From assembly GCF_008639165.1 (NCBI RefSeq), contig NZ_CP029197.1, positions 7,506,001 to 7,570,000 on the forward strand: DNA of 64,000 bases, read 5' to 3'. Below, one piece after another: positions 50,936 through 59,815 of the stretch (the stretch's first letter is position 1; each line of letters begins with the position of its first letter). The DNA comes from Streptomyces venezuelae ATCC 10712. GTDB taxonomy: Bacteria > Actinomycetota > Actinomycetes > Streptomycetales > Streptomycetaceae. The notes under the pieces were generated by a model. It was given only the letters and a program-made list of their open reading frames with translations. It ran no database searches and was not told the DNA's origin. A program made the translations under genes and the position numbers.

Positions 50936-51514
50936 ATGGACACCCTCACGAACCCGCACGGCGGCGGCCAGCCGCTGCTGCACCAGAAGGGCGCCGAGAC
51001 CCAGGCGTTCGGCACGCTCAAGCAGCTGCCGATCGGCCTCGGCCACGACACCCGCATGTACGCGTGCCAGCGGCTGAACCGCGTCCTCGCCGACACGCAG
51101 ATCCTCCACTCCCTCTACAAGAAGCACCACTGGCTCATGCGCGGGGCGACCTTCTACTCGCTCCACCTGATGCTGGACAAGCACGCGGAAGCCCAGCTGG
51201 CCATCGTGGACGCGTTGGCCGAGCGCGTCCAGAGCCTCGGTGGCGTCGCCGTCGGCGACCCGCGCCACGTCGCGGAGCTGACGGCGATCCCCCGGCCGCC
51301 GGACGGCGTCGAGCCGGTGCCCGTCATGCTGTCGCGGCTCCTCGACGCGCACGAGCGGATCCTGATCGACGCCCGCGACGCCGCCGCCCGGCTCTCCGGG
51401 GAGGGCGACGAGGGCAGCGCCGACCTGCTCGTCTCCGATGTCATCCGCACCGGCGAGGCGCAGGTGTGGTTCCTGGCCGAGCACCTCGTGGACACCCCCC
51501 TGGTGCACGGCTGA
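50936..51514 (+). CDS. Dps-type ferritin-like DNA-protection protein
   Basis: A 192-residue Dps with the ferroxidase-site segments HSLYKKHHWLMRGATFYSLH and LMLDKHAEAQLAIVDALAER (His, Asp and Glu ligands), and a long hydrophilic N-terminus that could bind DNA or tune assembly. The C-terminal helix SDVIRTGEAQVWFLAEHLVD is standard. It oxidises and stores iron with H2O2. The stop overlaps the start of the flavoprotein gene (TGATG), so the two are translated together, an unusual pairing. Confidence 0.88.
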   Translation: MDTLTNPHGGGQPLLHQKGAETQAFGTLKQLPIGLGHDTRMYACQRLNRVLADTQILHSLYKKHHWLMRGATFYSLHLMLDKHAEAQLAIVDALAERVQSLGGVAVGDPRHVAELTAIPRPPDGVEPVPVMLSRLLDAHERILIDARDAAARLSGEGDEGSADLLVSDVIRTGEAQVWFLAEHLVDTPLVHG

Positions 51515-52938
51515 TGGACACGTACGACGTCGTCGTCGTGGGCGGCGGGCCGGCCGGTGAGGTCGTCGCCGGCCGCGCCGTCGGGGCGGGGCTGACCACG
51601 GTCGTCGTCGAGGCCGAGGCGGTCGGCGGCGAGTGCTCCTACCGTGCCTGCGTGCCGAGCAAGGCCCTGCTGCGTCCCGGCGCCGCCCGGGCGGAGGCCC
51701 GCTCGGTCGACGGGGCCCGACAGGCGGTCACCGCGGCACTCGACCCGGCGCGCGTGCTGGCCCGCCGTGACCGCTTCACCGGGGGTGGTGACGACACCGG
51801 TCAGGCCGACTGGCTCGACGGTGCGGGCATCGCGCTCGTACGGGGACATGGACGGCTCGCCGGTGAGCGCCGGGTGGAGGTGACCGGGGCCGACGGCACC
51901 GTGCGCACCCTGGAGGCCCGGCGCGCGGTCGTGGTCTGCACCGGCACGGAACCCGCGCTTCCGCCGGTCGACGGGCTCGACCGGATCGGCGTCTGGACCA
52001 ACCGGCAGGCCACCACCGCCGACGCGGTGCCCGCGCGGCTCGTCGTCATCGGCGGGGGAGTGGTGGCGTGCGAGATGGCCACCGCGTGGCGCTCCCTCGG
52101 CTCCTCCGTCACCCTGCTGGTCCGCGACCAGGCGCTGCTGACCGGCTGGGAGCCCTGCGCCGGCGAAGAGGTCACCCGGGGGCTGAGCGATCTGGGCGTC
52201 ACGATCCGCTTCGGAGTGTCGGCCGTCCGGGTCGCCCGTGACACCGGCACCCGCACGGTGACCGTGGACACCGACGACGGCACGACGCTCGTCTGCGACG
52301 AGGTCCTCGCCGCCGTGGGCAGGCGCCCGCGCACCGCGGACCTCGGCCTGGATTCCGTCGGACTGCCGGCGGGCGACTGGCTCGCGGTCGACGACACCTG
52401 TCGGGTCACGGCGGTCGAGGGCGACTGGCTCTATGCCGTCGGCGATGTCAACCACCGTGCGCCGCTGACCCACATGGCCAAGTACCAGGCCCGCGCCTGC
52501 GCGGCGGCGATCGCCGAGCGCGCCGCAGGGCGCCCGGCCGATACCGGCGGACGGCAGCCGTGGAGCGCGCAGGCCGACCACACCGCCGTCCCGCAGGCCG
52601 TCTTCACCCGCCCCGAGGTCGCGAGCGTCGGGCTCACGGAACGCGCGGCACGCGAAGCGGGTCTCGCGGTACGCGTGGTGGAGTACCGCATCGACGACGT
52701 CGCCGGTGCCGCGCTCCACGCGGACGACTACCGCGGCCTCGCGAAGCTCGTCGTCGACGAGGCCCGAGGGGTCGTCGTCGGCTGCACGCTCACCGGTCCG
52801 ATGGCGACCGAGCTCATCCACACGGCCACCGTGGCCATCGTGGGCGAGGTCCCCCTGGAGCGCCTGTGGCACGCCGTGCCCGCCTTCCCGACGGTGAGCG
52901 AGATCTGGCTCCGGCTCCTGGAGGCGTACGGCCTCTGA
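51514..52938 (+). CDS. FAD-dependent disulfide oxidoreductase, paralog of the 20.8-kb gene
   Basis: A 474-residue flavoprotein: FAD site VVVGGGPAGEV, redox pair Cys41-SYRA-Cys46 with VPSKALLRP, NAD(P) site VVIGGGVVACEMA, and YAVGDVNHRAPLTHMAKYQA. As in its paralog the C-terminal catalytic HPT motif is replaced, here by AFPTVSEIW, so Phe stands where His relays protons. It starts in the dps stop codon (TGATG). Its electron acceptor may be linked with the Dps/DoxX stress function. The two paralogs form a distinct subfamily within the window. Confidence 0.85.
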   Translation: MDTYDVVVVGGGPAGEVVAGRAVGAGLTTVVVEAEAVGGECSYRACVPSKALLRPGAARAEARSVDGARQAVTAALDPARVLARRDRFTGGGDDTGQADWLDGAGIALVRGHGRLAGERRVEVTGADGTVRTLEARRAVVVCTGTEPALPPVDGLDRIGVWTNRQATTADAVPARLVVIGGGVVACEMATAWRSLGSSVTLLVRDQALLTGWEPCAGEEVTRGLSDLGVTIRFGVSAVRVARDTGTRTVTVDTDDGTTLVCDEVLAAVGRRPRTADLGLDSVGLPAGDWLAVDDTCRVTAVEGDWLYAVGDVNHRAPLTHMAKYQARACAAAIAERAAGRPADTGGRQPWSAQADHTAVPQAVFTRPEVASVGLTERAAREAGLAVRVVEYRIDDVAGAALHADDYRGLAKLVVDEARGVVVGCTLTGPMATELIHTATVAIVGEVPLERLWHAVPAFPTVSEIWLRLLEAYGL

Positions 52939-52950
52939 GGCCTGGCCCCC

Positions 52951-53019
52951 CGCTCCCGAGCCCCCCGCTCCTGAGCCCCGCTCCCGAGCCGCCGCTCCCG
53001 AGCCCCCTCTCCCGAGCCC
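52951..53019. repeat. Short tandem repeat of CGCTCCCGAGCC type
   Basis: About five imperfect copies of a 12-16-bp unit ending GAGCC follow the flavoprotein stop; probably slippage in non-coding DNA. Confidence 0.6.
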
Positions 53020-53101
53020 CGCCCGACCGGCGTACCCCTCCCGTTCGACCGAGCACACCCACACCCCGACGCTTCCCCACCCCACAAGGAGTCACCCACC
53101 C

Positions 53102-53932
53102 ATGCAGCTCACGAGGCGCACCCTCGCCCTCGCCATGCCCGCGACGCTTGCCGCTCTGATCGGCGCCGCACCCGCCGCACCCGCGAGCCGCCCGGCCGCG
53201 GCCGACACCGACCGGCATGGCCCCAGGCCGACGATCGTCCTGGTCCACGGAGCGTTCGCGGACGCCTCCAGTTGGAGCGGCACCATCCGGCGGCTGCAGC
53301 ACGCCGGCTACCCCGTCCTGGCCCCCGCCAACCCGCTGCGCGGTCTTGCCGCGGACACCGCCTATCTGCGCAGCGTGCTGGCCGCCGTCGACGGGCCCGT
53401 CGTCCTGGTCGGCCACTCCTACGGCGGCGCCGTCATCAGCGGCGCCGCCGTGGGCAACAGCCGCGTGAAGGCCCTCGTCTACATCGCCGCGTTCACCCCG
53501 GACAAGGGCGAGAGCGCGGCCGAGCTCGCCGCCAAGTTCCCGGGCTCCACTCTCGGCGACGCCGTGAACCCGCAGTCGTACCCGCTGCCGGGCGGTGGCA
53601 CCGGCACCGAACTCGTCATCGAACGGGCCAAGTTCCACCGGCAGTTCGCCGCCGACGTCCCCGTCTCCGACGCGGCCGTCATGGCCGCGACCCAGCGCCC
53701 GGTCGCCACCGCCGCGCTGGAGGAGAAGGCCGGGGCGGCGGCGTGGAAGACGATCCCGTCCTGGGCGCTGATCGCCACCGCCGACAAGAACATCCCGCCG
53801 GCCGCCGAACGGTGGATGGCCCGGCGTGCCGGCTCGCACATCACCGAAGTGGACGCGTCGCACGCCGTCGCCGTCTCCCGCCCCGCCGTGGTCACGCACG
53901 TGATCCTCGCCGCCGCGCGGGCGACCCGCTGA
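53102..53932 (+). CDS. Secreted alpha/beta hydrolase
   Basis: A 276-residue hydrolase with an N-terminal signal (MQLTRRTLALAMPATLAALI, then AAPAAPA), the oxyanion region VLVHGAFADASSW, nucleophile Ser in GHSYGGAV, acidic residue near IATADKNIP, and the histidine of VDASHAVAVSRP. The RR at positions 5-6 (LTRRTLALA) may be a Tat signal. AAGGAG precedes the ATG. It is a paralog of the unsecreted hydrolase at 57.7 kb. First of a run of genes that also includes an esterase, an amidohydrolase and a small transporter. Confidence 0.85.
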   Translation: MQLTRRTLALAMPATLAALIGAAPAAPASRPAAADTDRHGPRPTIVLVHGAFADASSWSGTIRRLQHAGYPVLAPANPLRGLAADTAYLRSVLAAVDGPVVLVGHSYGGAVISGAAVGNSRVKALVYIAAFTPDKGESAAELAAKFPGSTLGDAVNPQSYPLPGGGTGTELVIERAKFHRQFAADVPVSDAAVMAATQRPVATAALEEKAGAAAWKTIPSWALIATADKNIPPAAERWMARRAGSHITEVDASHAVAVSRPAVVTHVILAAARATR

Positions 53933-53973
53933 CACCCCGCCCCGTCCCGTAACCCCCTGAAGGAGAACCCCTC

Positions 53974-54927
53974 ATGAAGAACCGTCCGGTCCTCGAATCC
54001 GCCGCCCAGGCCTTCGCCGACGCCACCGCCCAGCCGCCGTACCTCTACCAGATCCCCGTAGCCGACGGCCGTAAGGCCGTGGACGACGTCCAGAGCGGTG
54101 AGGGCGTCTCCCTGCCCGCCGTCGACGAGGAATGGGTCACCGTCCACGGCGGCCCCACCGGCGACGTACGCGCCCGGATCGTCCGCCCGCACGGCGCCAC
54201 CGGCCCGCTCCCCGTCATCCTCTACCTCCACGGCGCCGGCTGGGTCTTCGGCAACGCCCACACCCACGACCGGCTCGTCCGCGAACTCGCCGTCGGCACG
54301 GGGGCGGCAGTCGTCTTCCCCGAGTACGACCTGTCGCCCGAGGCCCGCTACCCCGTCGCCATCGAGCAGAACTACGGCGTCGCCCAGTGGATCGCCCGGG
54401 AGGGCCACCACAAGGACCTCGACGGCACCCGGATCGCCGTCGCGGGCGACTCGGTCGGCGGCAACATGACCGCCGCCCTCACCCTGATGGCCAAGCAGCG
54501 CGGCGACGTGACGCTCGTCCAGCAGGTCCTCTTCTACCCGGTCACCGACGCCGCCTTCGACACCGACTCGTACCACGAGTTCGCCGAGGGGTACTTCCTG
54601 CGCCGCGACGCCATGAAGTGGTTCTGGGACCAGTACACGACCGAGGAGGCCGAGCGCGCCCAGATCACCGCCTCCCCGCTGCGCGCCACCACCGAACAGC
54701 TCACCGGCCTGCCGCCCGCCCTGGTCATCACCGCCGAGGCCGACGTCCTGCGCGACGAGGGCGAGGCGTACGCGGCGAAGCTCCGCGCCGCCGGAGTCCC
54801 CGTCACCGCCCTGCGCGTCCAGGGGGTCATCCACGACTTCGTGATGCTGAACGCGCTGCGCGACACGTGGGGCGCGGACCTCGCCATCGACGTCGCCGTC
54901 GACACCCTGCGCAAGGCGCTGGCGTGA
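53974..54927 (+). CDS. Alpha/beta hydrolase of the hormone-sensitive-lipase family
   Basis: A 317-residue HSL-type esterase: oxyanion motif LYLHGAGWVFG (the usual HGGG reads HGAG), nucleophile Ser in GDSVGGNM, acidic residue in ITAEADVLRDEGEAYA and the histidine of GVIHDFVML. AAGGAG lies before the ATG. Its stop is overlapped by the next gene (GTGA), an amidohydrolase, so both are likely steps of one pathway that frees an ester or amide. Substrate unknown. Confidence 0.88.
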   Translation: MKNRPVLESAAQAFADATAQPPYLYQIPVADGRKAVDDVQSGEGVSLPAVDEEWVTVHGGPTGDVRARIVRPHGATGPLPVILYLHGAGWVFGNAHTHDRLVRELAVGTGAAVVFPEYDLSPEARYPVAIEQNYGVAQWIAREGHHKDLDGTRIAVAGDSVGGNMTAALTLMAKQRGDVTLVQQVLFYPVTDAAFDTDSYHEFAEGYFLRRDAMKWFWDQYTTEEAERAQITASPLRATTEQLTGLPPALVITAEADVLRDEGEAYAAKLRAAGVPVTALRVQGVIHDFVMLNALRDTWGADLAIDVAVDTLRKALA

Positions 54928-56807
54928 CGGCCGGCATGCCCGTCGCGGGCCTCGTCCCCGCCCCGCGCCGGGAACCCGCGCAGGCCGACCTCCTCGTCCG
55001 CAACGCGAAGGTGTTCACCGGCGACCCCGCTCGCCCCGGGGCCCGCGCCGTCGCGATCCGCGACGGCCGGGTCGCGGCCCTCGGCGACGACCACGACCTC
55101 GCCCACCTCGTCGGGCCGGGCACGAAGGTCGTCGACGCGCTGGGCCGCCGGGTGATCCCCGGACTCAACGACTCGCACCTGCACGTCATCCGGGGCGGCC
55201 TGAACTATGTCCTGGAGCTGCGCTGGGACGGCGTACGCAGCCTCCGGCACGCCCTGGCGATGCTGCGCGAGCAGGCCGGCCGCACCCCGAAGGGGCAGTG
55301 GATCCGGGTGGTGGGCGGCTGGACCGCCGAGCAGTTCGCCGAGCGCAGGATGCCGACCGTCGCCGAGCTGAACGCCGCCGCTCCCGACACCCCGGTGTTC
55401 GTGCTGCACCTGTACCAGTCGGCGCTGATGAACCGGGCCGCGGTGAAGGCCGCCGGGTTCACCCGGGAGACCCCCGACCCCAGGGGAGGGCAGATCGTAC
55501 GGGGCCGGGACGGCGAACCCAACGGTGTCCTCCTCGCGGCACCGGGCGCCCTCGTTCTGTACTCGACGCTGGCCAAGGCGCCCGCCCTCGACGAGGCCGA
55601 CAAGCGGACGTCGACGCGCCACTTCCTGCGCGAACTGAACCGCTTCGGGCTGACGTCCGCGGTCGACGCCGCCGGCGGGTTCCAGAACTTCCCCGACAAC
55701 TACGCCACGGTCAGCGACCTCGCCCGCTCGGGGGAACTGTCCCTGCGGATCGCCTACCACCTCTTCCCCCAGACGGCCGGCCAGGAGCTCGCCGACCTGA
55801 AGCGCTGGACCGAGATGGTCAAGCCGGGGGACGGGGACGAGTGGCTCCGGCTCAACGGCGCGGGCGAGAATCTGACCTGGGCCGCCGCCGACTTCGAGAA
55901 CTTCTCCGAACCGCGGCCCGAACTCGGGGAGTACGAGCCGGAGTTCGAGCAGGCGGTCCGGCTCCTCCTGGAGAACGGCTGGGGCTTCCGGCTCCACGCG
56001 ACCTACGACGAGACGATCCGCCGCGACCTGGCCGTCTTCGAGAAGCTCGCCGCGGAGGGACTCTTCCCCGGCGGCAACCGCTGGCTCTTCGACCACGCCG
56101 AGACCGTCTCGGCCGACAGCCTCGACCGGATCGCCGCCCTCGGCGGCGCCGTCTCGGTCCAGAACCGGATGTCCTTCCAGGGCGCCGCCTTCCTCGACCG
56201 GTACGGTGCCGAGGCCGCCGCCCACGCACCGCCGGTCCGGGCCATGCTCGACCGGGGCCTGACCGTCGCCGCCGGCACCGATGCCACCCGCGTCTCCTCG
56301 TACAACCCGTGGGTCGCCCTCCACTGGCTGGTCACCGGGCGTACGGTCGGCGGCACCCGCCTCCACCCGGCAGGGAACCTGATCGATCGCGAGACCGCCC
56401 TCGGCCTCTACACCCTGGGCGGAGCGCGGCTCACCGGCGAGCAGGACGTCAAGGGAACCCTGCGAGAAGGCTCGTACGGCGACCTCGCGGTCCTGTCCGA
56501 CGACTACCTCACCGTGCCTGAGGAGGTCATTCCCGGCATCGAGTCCGTGCTCACGGTCGTCGGCGGCCGGATCGTCTGGGCGGCCGCGGAGTACGAGGGT
56601 CTCGACGAGGCCGTCCCGCCGGTCAGCCCGGAATGGAGCCCGGTGGCCCACTTCGGCGGCTACCAGTCGGGTCAGGGGGGCGCCCATCAGGCCTCGCTCG
56701 TGGCCGAGGCCGCCGCCGAGTCCGACCAGCACCGCCGGTGGCGCGTCGCCCGTGGCTCCGTCCCGGACACGACGCCGTCCTTCGTCGACCCCTGCTTCGA
56801 TCACTGA
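54924..56807 (+). CDS. YtcJ-type amidohydrolase, second in the window
   Basis: A 627-residue amidohydrolase with HxH at residues 85-87 (GLNDSHLHVIRGG), a metal histidine near WLFDHAETVSAD, and AAGTDATRVSSYNPW in place of the usual D-x-N/S loop. The C-terminal tail after GGRIVWAAAEYEG is longer than that of the 24.5-kb relative. GTG 54924 overlaps the esterase stop. It may act on a product of that esterase. The two YtcJ proteins are only distantly alike, so they are not a recent duplication. Confidence 0.85.
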   Translation: MTAGMPVAGLVPAPRREPAQADLLVRNAKVFTGDPARPGARAVAIRDGRVAALGDDHDLAHLVGPGTKVVDALGRRVIPGLNDSHLHVIRGGLNYVLELRWDGVRSLRHALAMLREQAGRTPKGQWIRVVGGWTAEQFAERRMPTVAELNAAAPDTPVFVLHLYQSALMNRAAVKAAGFTRETPDPRGGQIVRGRDGEPNGVLLAAPGALVLYSTLAKAPALDEADKRTSTRHFLRELNRFGLTSAVDAAGGFQNFPDNYATVSDLARSGELSLRIAYHLFPQTAGQELADLKRWTEMVKPGDGDEWLRLNGAGENLTWAAADFENFSEPRPELGEYEPEFEQAVRLLLENGWGFRLHATYDETIRRDLAVFEKLAAEGLFPGGNRWLFDHAETVSADSLDRIAALGGAVSVQNRMSFQGAAFLDRYGAEAAAHAPPVRAMLDRGLTVAAGTDATRVSSYNPWVALHWLVTGRTVGGTRLHPAGNLIDRETALGLYTLGGARLTGEQDVKGTLREGSYGDLAVLSDDYLTVPEEVIPGIESVLTVVGGRIVWAAAEYEGLDEAVPPVSPEWSPVAHFGGYQSGQGGAHQASLVAEAAAESDQHRRWRVARGSVPDTTPSFVDPCFDH

Positions 56808-56826
56808 ACGAGAGACCGCACACACG

Positions 56827-57543
56827 ATGACAGCCTCCCCACCCGCCGACGAGGCACCCGACGCACCCCCGGGACGCCGATTCGAGCCGGACCTCCGGTC
56901 GATGACACGGATCAACCTGCGCCCCATCGCCTCACCCATGCCGCTCGGCTTCTTCACGATCGCCATCGCCTCCGTGATGACGGGCTGCCTCCAGCTCGGG
57001 ATCTTCGGCGAGGAGGCCCGTGCCGCCGTCGCCTTCACCGTGCTTCCGGCCTTCGTCCTCCAACTCCTGGTCAGTTTCCTGGCCTTCGGCGCCCGTGACG
57101 TGATCGCTGCCACGCTGATGGCGGTGTTCGCCGGCAGCTGGCTGCCCTACGCGCTCATCATGCTCAGCGGCGCGGCCGACGGCCTGAAGGTCCTCGGCGT
57201 CTTCAACCTGGCGCTCCTCTGCTTCGGCGCGCTGATGACCGCCGTGACCCGGCCCAAGCGTGCCCTGTGGTTCGTCCTCGCGGTCTCCCTGCCCCGCTGG
57301 GCGGCCACCGGCCTCGCCGGCGTCACCGGAGCCGAATGGCTGACGCGCACGTCCGGGGCGCTCGGCCTCGTGGTGGCGCTGGTCGCGATGTACACGGCGT
57401 TCGCCCTGATGCTGGAGGACATGCGCAGCGAGCAGGTCCTGCCCATCGGCCGCAGCGGTCCCGCCCACCTCGCCGTGGAAGGCGACCTCGGGGTCCAGCT
57501 CCGCAACCTGGAACGCCAGGCGGGCGTGCGCCGCACGCTCTGA
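56827..57543 (+). CDS. GPR1/FUN34/YaaH-like membrane protein (acetate/succinate family)
   Basis: A 238-residue protein with six hydrophobic segments after a polar lead: MPLGFFTIAIASVMTGCLQL, VAFTVLPAFVLQLLVSFLAF, VIAATLMAVFAGSWLPYAL, KVLGVFNLALLCFGALMTA, LWFVLAVSLPRWAATGLAG and GALGLVVALVAMYTAFALML. The S-P-M-P-L-G at the first helix matches the N-P-x-P-L-G signature of the YaaH family, which moves acetate and succinate. A polar C-terminal tail remains inside. The ATG at 56827 lacks a strong ribosome-binding site. It could export or import the acid released by the neighbouring hydrolases. Confidence 0.65.
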   Translation: MTASPPADEAPDAPPGRRFEPDLRSMTRINLRPIASPMPLGFFTIAIASVMTGCLQLGIFGEEARAAVAFTVLPAFVLQLLVSFLAFGARDVIAATLMAVFAGSWLPYALIMLSGAADGLKVLGVFNLALLCFGALMTAVTRPKRALWFVLAVSLPRWAATGLAGVTGAEWLTRTSGALGLVVALVAMYTAFALMLEDMRSEQVLPIGRSGPAHLAVEGDLGVQLRNLERQAGVRRTL

Positions 57544-57660
57544 TCGCGTCCCCCGCCGGGGGTACGCCGACCTGGTACCCGAGGCGCCTAGAGCCCGCTT
57601 CGACCCTGTGAACCAACCCACCACCACCTTCCCCCTATCCACTCACCGAGGAGTTCCCCC

Positions 57661-58386
57661 ATGCCCCGACACGCCCGCCCCACCGTCGTCCTGGTCCACG
57701 GCGCCTTCGCCGACGCCTCCAGCTTCGCCCGCGTCATTCCCGAACTGACCGCCGCCGGCCTGGACGTGGTCGCCCCGGCGGTGCCCAACCGCAGCCTCGT
57801 CGACGACGCCGCGTACATCGCCTCGGTGGTCCGTTCCGTCGAAGGCCCCGTGATCCTGGTCGGACACTCCTACGGCGGCGCCGTCATCACCCTCGCCGGC
57901 ACGGAGGACAACGTCCGCGCGCTGGTCTACCTGGCCGGATACGCCCTGGAAGAGGGCGAGAGCCTCGGCGAGCTGCAGGGCCGCTTCCCCGACTCCGGCC
58001 TCGCCGACGCGCTCGTCTACACCCCCTTCCCCGTGGCCGGCTCCACCGAGACCGGCACCGACGTCTCGGTGGAGCCCGGGAAGTTCCCCGCCCTCTTCGC
58101 CGCGGACGTCGACCCCGGCCTCGCCGCGGTGCTCGCCGTCTCCCAGCGCCCCCTGGCCGCACGGGCCTTCTCGGAGGCGGCGCCGGTCGCGGCCTGGAAG
58201 ACCAAGCCCTCGTGGGGCCTGGTCGCCTCCTCCGACCGCACGATCAACCCCGATGTGGAGCGGTACGGGTACGAGCGGGCCGGCATGACCACCGTCGAGG
58301 TCGACTCCTCCCACCTGGTCATGCTCGCCCAGCCCAAGGCCGTGGCGGAGCTGATCCTGGACGCGGCCCGGTCCACGGGGCACTGA
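57661..58386 (+). CDS. Alpha/beta hydrolase, paralog of the 53.1-kb enzyme
   Basis: A 241-residue cytoplasmic hydrolase: VLVHGAFADASSFARV, Ser nucleophile in LVGHSYGGAVITLAG, acidic residue in VASSDRTINP, histidine in VDSSHLVMLAQP. It lines up throughout with the secreted hydrolase at 53.1 kb but has no signal peptide. AGGAG is close upstream. It may act on the same substrate class inside the cell. Confidence 0.85.
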   Translation: MPRHARPTVVLVHGAFADASSFARVIPELTAAGLDVVAPAVPNRSLVDDAAYIASVVRSVEGPVILVGHSYGGAVITLAGTEDNVRALVYLAGYALEEGESLGELQGRFPDSGLADALVYTPFPVAGSTETGTDVSVEPGKFPALFAADVDPGLAAVLAVSQRPLAARAFSEAAPVAAWKTKPSWGLVASSDRTINPDVERYGYERAGMTTVEVDSSHLVMLAQPKAVAELILDAARSTGH

Positions 58387-58400
58387 CCGACGCTTGAACA

Positions 58401-58438
58401 TCGAACGATTGGTCTATGTCGTTCGAACGCGGTAGCTT
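58401..58438 (+). promoter_or_regulatory. Promoter with inverted repeat before the AglE-like operon
   Basis: TTGGTC (58409-58414), an 18-bp spacer and TAGCTT (58433-58438) form a plausible promoter. TCGAACGA at 58401-58408 pairs with TCGTTCGA at 58419-58426, so a dimeric regulator could bind around the -35. The regulator may be the LAL protein at the operon end. Confidence 0.5.
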
Positions 58439-58489
58439 TCCGGAACGCCCACCGAGAACATGTGGCGGGCGATCGGAGGAAGCACATCC

Positions 58490-59815
58490 ATGAGGTTCGG
58501 CGCGAGGCTCGCGCTCGCCGTCATCACCCTCGCCGTCACCGCCTGCGGAACCTCGCAGGACAGCGGTTCGCGGTCGCACACCACAGCGGACTGCGCACCG
58601 TACGCCCGGTACGGCAAGCACCCCGGCACCGAGGTCACCGTCTACGCGGAGAACCGGGACCGGGAGGCCGATCTGTTCGAAGAGACCTGGGCGGACTTCG
58701 CGGACTGCACGGGAATCGACGTCCGGTACGAGGGTGACGGGGAGTTCGAGGCGCAGATCCAGGTCCGGGTCGACGGCGGGAACGCGCCCGACGTGGCGTT
58801 CTTCCCCCAGCCCGGACTCATGGAACGCTTCGCGCGAGCCGGGAAGCTCAAGCCCGCGAGCGCCGGGGTCGTGGCCCTCGCGAAGCAGGGCTGGTCGGCG
58901 GACTGGAACAGTTACGCGACCGTGGACGGCATCCTCTACGGCACGCCGCTCGTCTCGAACGTGAAGTCGTTCGTCTGGTACTCCCCGACGTTCTTCCGGG
59001 ACAAGGGACTGAGCGTTCCCCGCACCTGGGCCGAGCTGATGGCCGTGACCGAGAAGGTCGCGGCGTCGGGCGTCAAGCCGTGGTGCGCGGGCATCGAGTC
59101 CGCCGAGGCGACCGGCTGGCCCGTGACGGACTGGATCGAGGACGTCCTGCTGCGCCAGCAGGGCACGGACGTCTACGACCGGTGGGTCGCCCACGAGATC
59201 GCGTTCAACGACCCGCGGGTGATCAAGGCCATGGACACCGTGGGGTCCGTCCTCAAGAACGACCGGTACGCCAACGGCGGTTTCGGTCCGGCCCGGTCGA
59301 TGGCGTCGGTCTCCTTCCAGGAGGCCGGCACGCCCGTCCTCTCCGGGGACTGCGCGATGCACCGTCAGGCCTCGTTCTACGCCGACATGTGGCCGAAGGG
59401 CACCGAGATCGGACCGGACAAGGACGTCTACGCCTTCCTCCTGCCGGGTGCCGACCCTGCGCACCGCCCCGTACTGGGCGGTGGAGTGTTCACCGCGGCG
59501 TTCGCCGACCGCCCCGAGGTGCGGGCGTTCCAGGAGTACCTGGCCTCCGCGGACTTCGCGAAAGCGCGGATGAGGAAGGGCTCGTTCGTCTCGGCGAACC
59601 GGGGGGTGGATCCGGCGGACTCCGCGACCCCGGTCGACCGGCTGTCGATCCAGCTGCTCCAGGACCCCAGGACGCAGTTCAGGTTCGACGGTTCGGACCT
59701 GATGCCGGCGTCGGTCGGCGCCGGGACGTTCTGGAAGGGGGCCGTCGACTGGATCGGCGGGGCGAGCACCCGGCAGGTCGCCGACTCCGTCGAACGGTCC
59801 TGGCCGAGCCGCTGA
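58490..59815 (+). CDS. Sugar ABC transporter substrate-binding lipoprotein, AglE-like
   Basis: A 441-residue binding protein. Signal MRFGARLALAVITLAVTACG ends in a lipobox VTAC. The mature part (VTVYAENRDREADLFEETWA, FFPQPGLMERFARAGKL, WYSPTFFRDKGLSVP) resembles AglE of alpha-glucoside importers. GGAGGAAG precedes the ATG. Its stop overlaps the next gene start (TGATG), and the operon continues with two permeases and a regulator. The sugar is inferred only from family resemblance; no hydrolase or kinase for it is seen inside the window. Confidence 0.88.
   Translation: MRFGARLALAVITLAVTACGTSQDSGSRSHTTADCAPYARYGKHPGTEVTVYAENRDREADLFEETWADFADCTGIDVRYEGDGEFEAQIQVRVDGGNAPDVAFFPQPGLMERFARAGKLKPASAGVVALAKQGWSADWNSYATVDGILYGTPLVSNVKSFVWYSPTFFRDKGLSVPRTWAELMAVTEKVAASGVKPWCAGIESAEATGWPVTDWIEDVLLRQQGTDVYDRWVAHEIAFNDPRVIKAMDTVGSVLKNDRYANGGFGPARSMASVSFQEAGTPVLSGDCAMHRQASFYADMWPKGTEIGPDKDVYAFLLPGADPAHRPVLGGGVFTAAFADRPEVRAFQEYLASADFAKARMRKGSFVSANRGVDPADSATPVDRLSIQLLQDPRTQFRFDGSDLMPASVGAGTFWKGAVDWIGGASTRQVADSVERSWPSR

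Noticed and set aside
54924..56807. The two YtcJ amidohydrolases as a recent duplication
   Set aside because: Their lengths differ (553 and 627 residues) and only the family motifs agree, so they are separate lineages.
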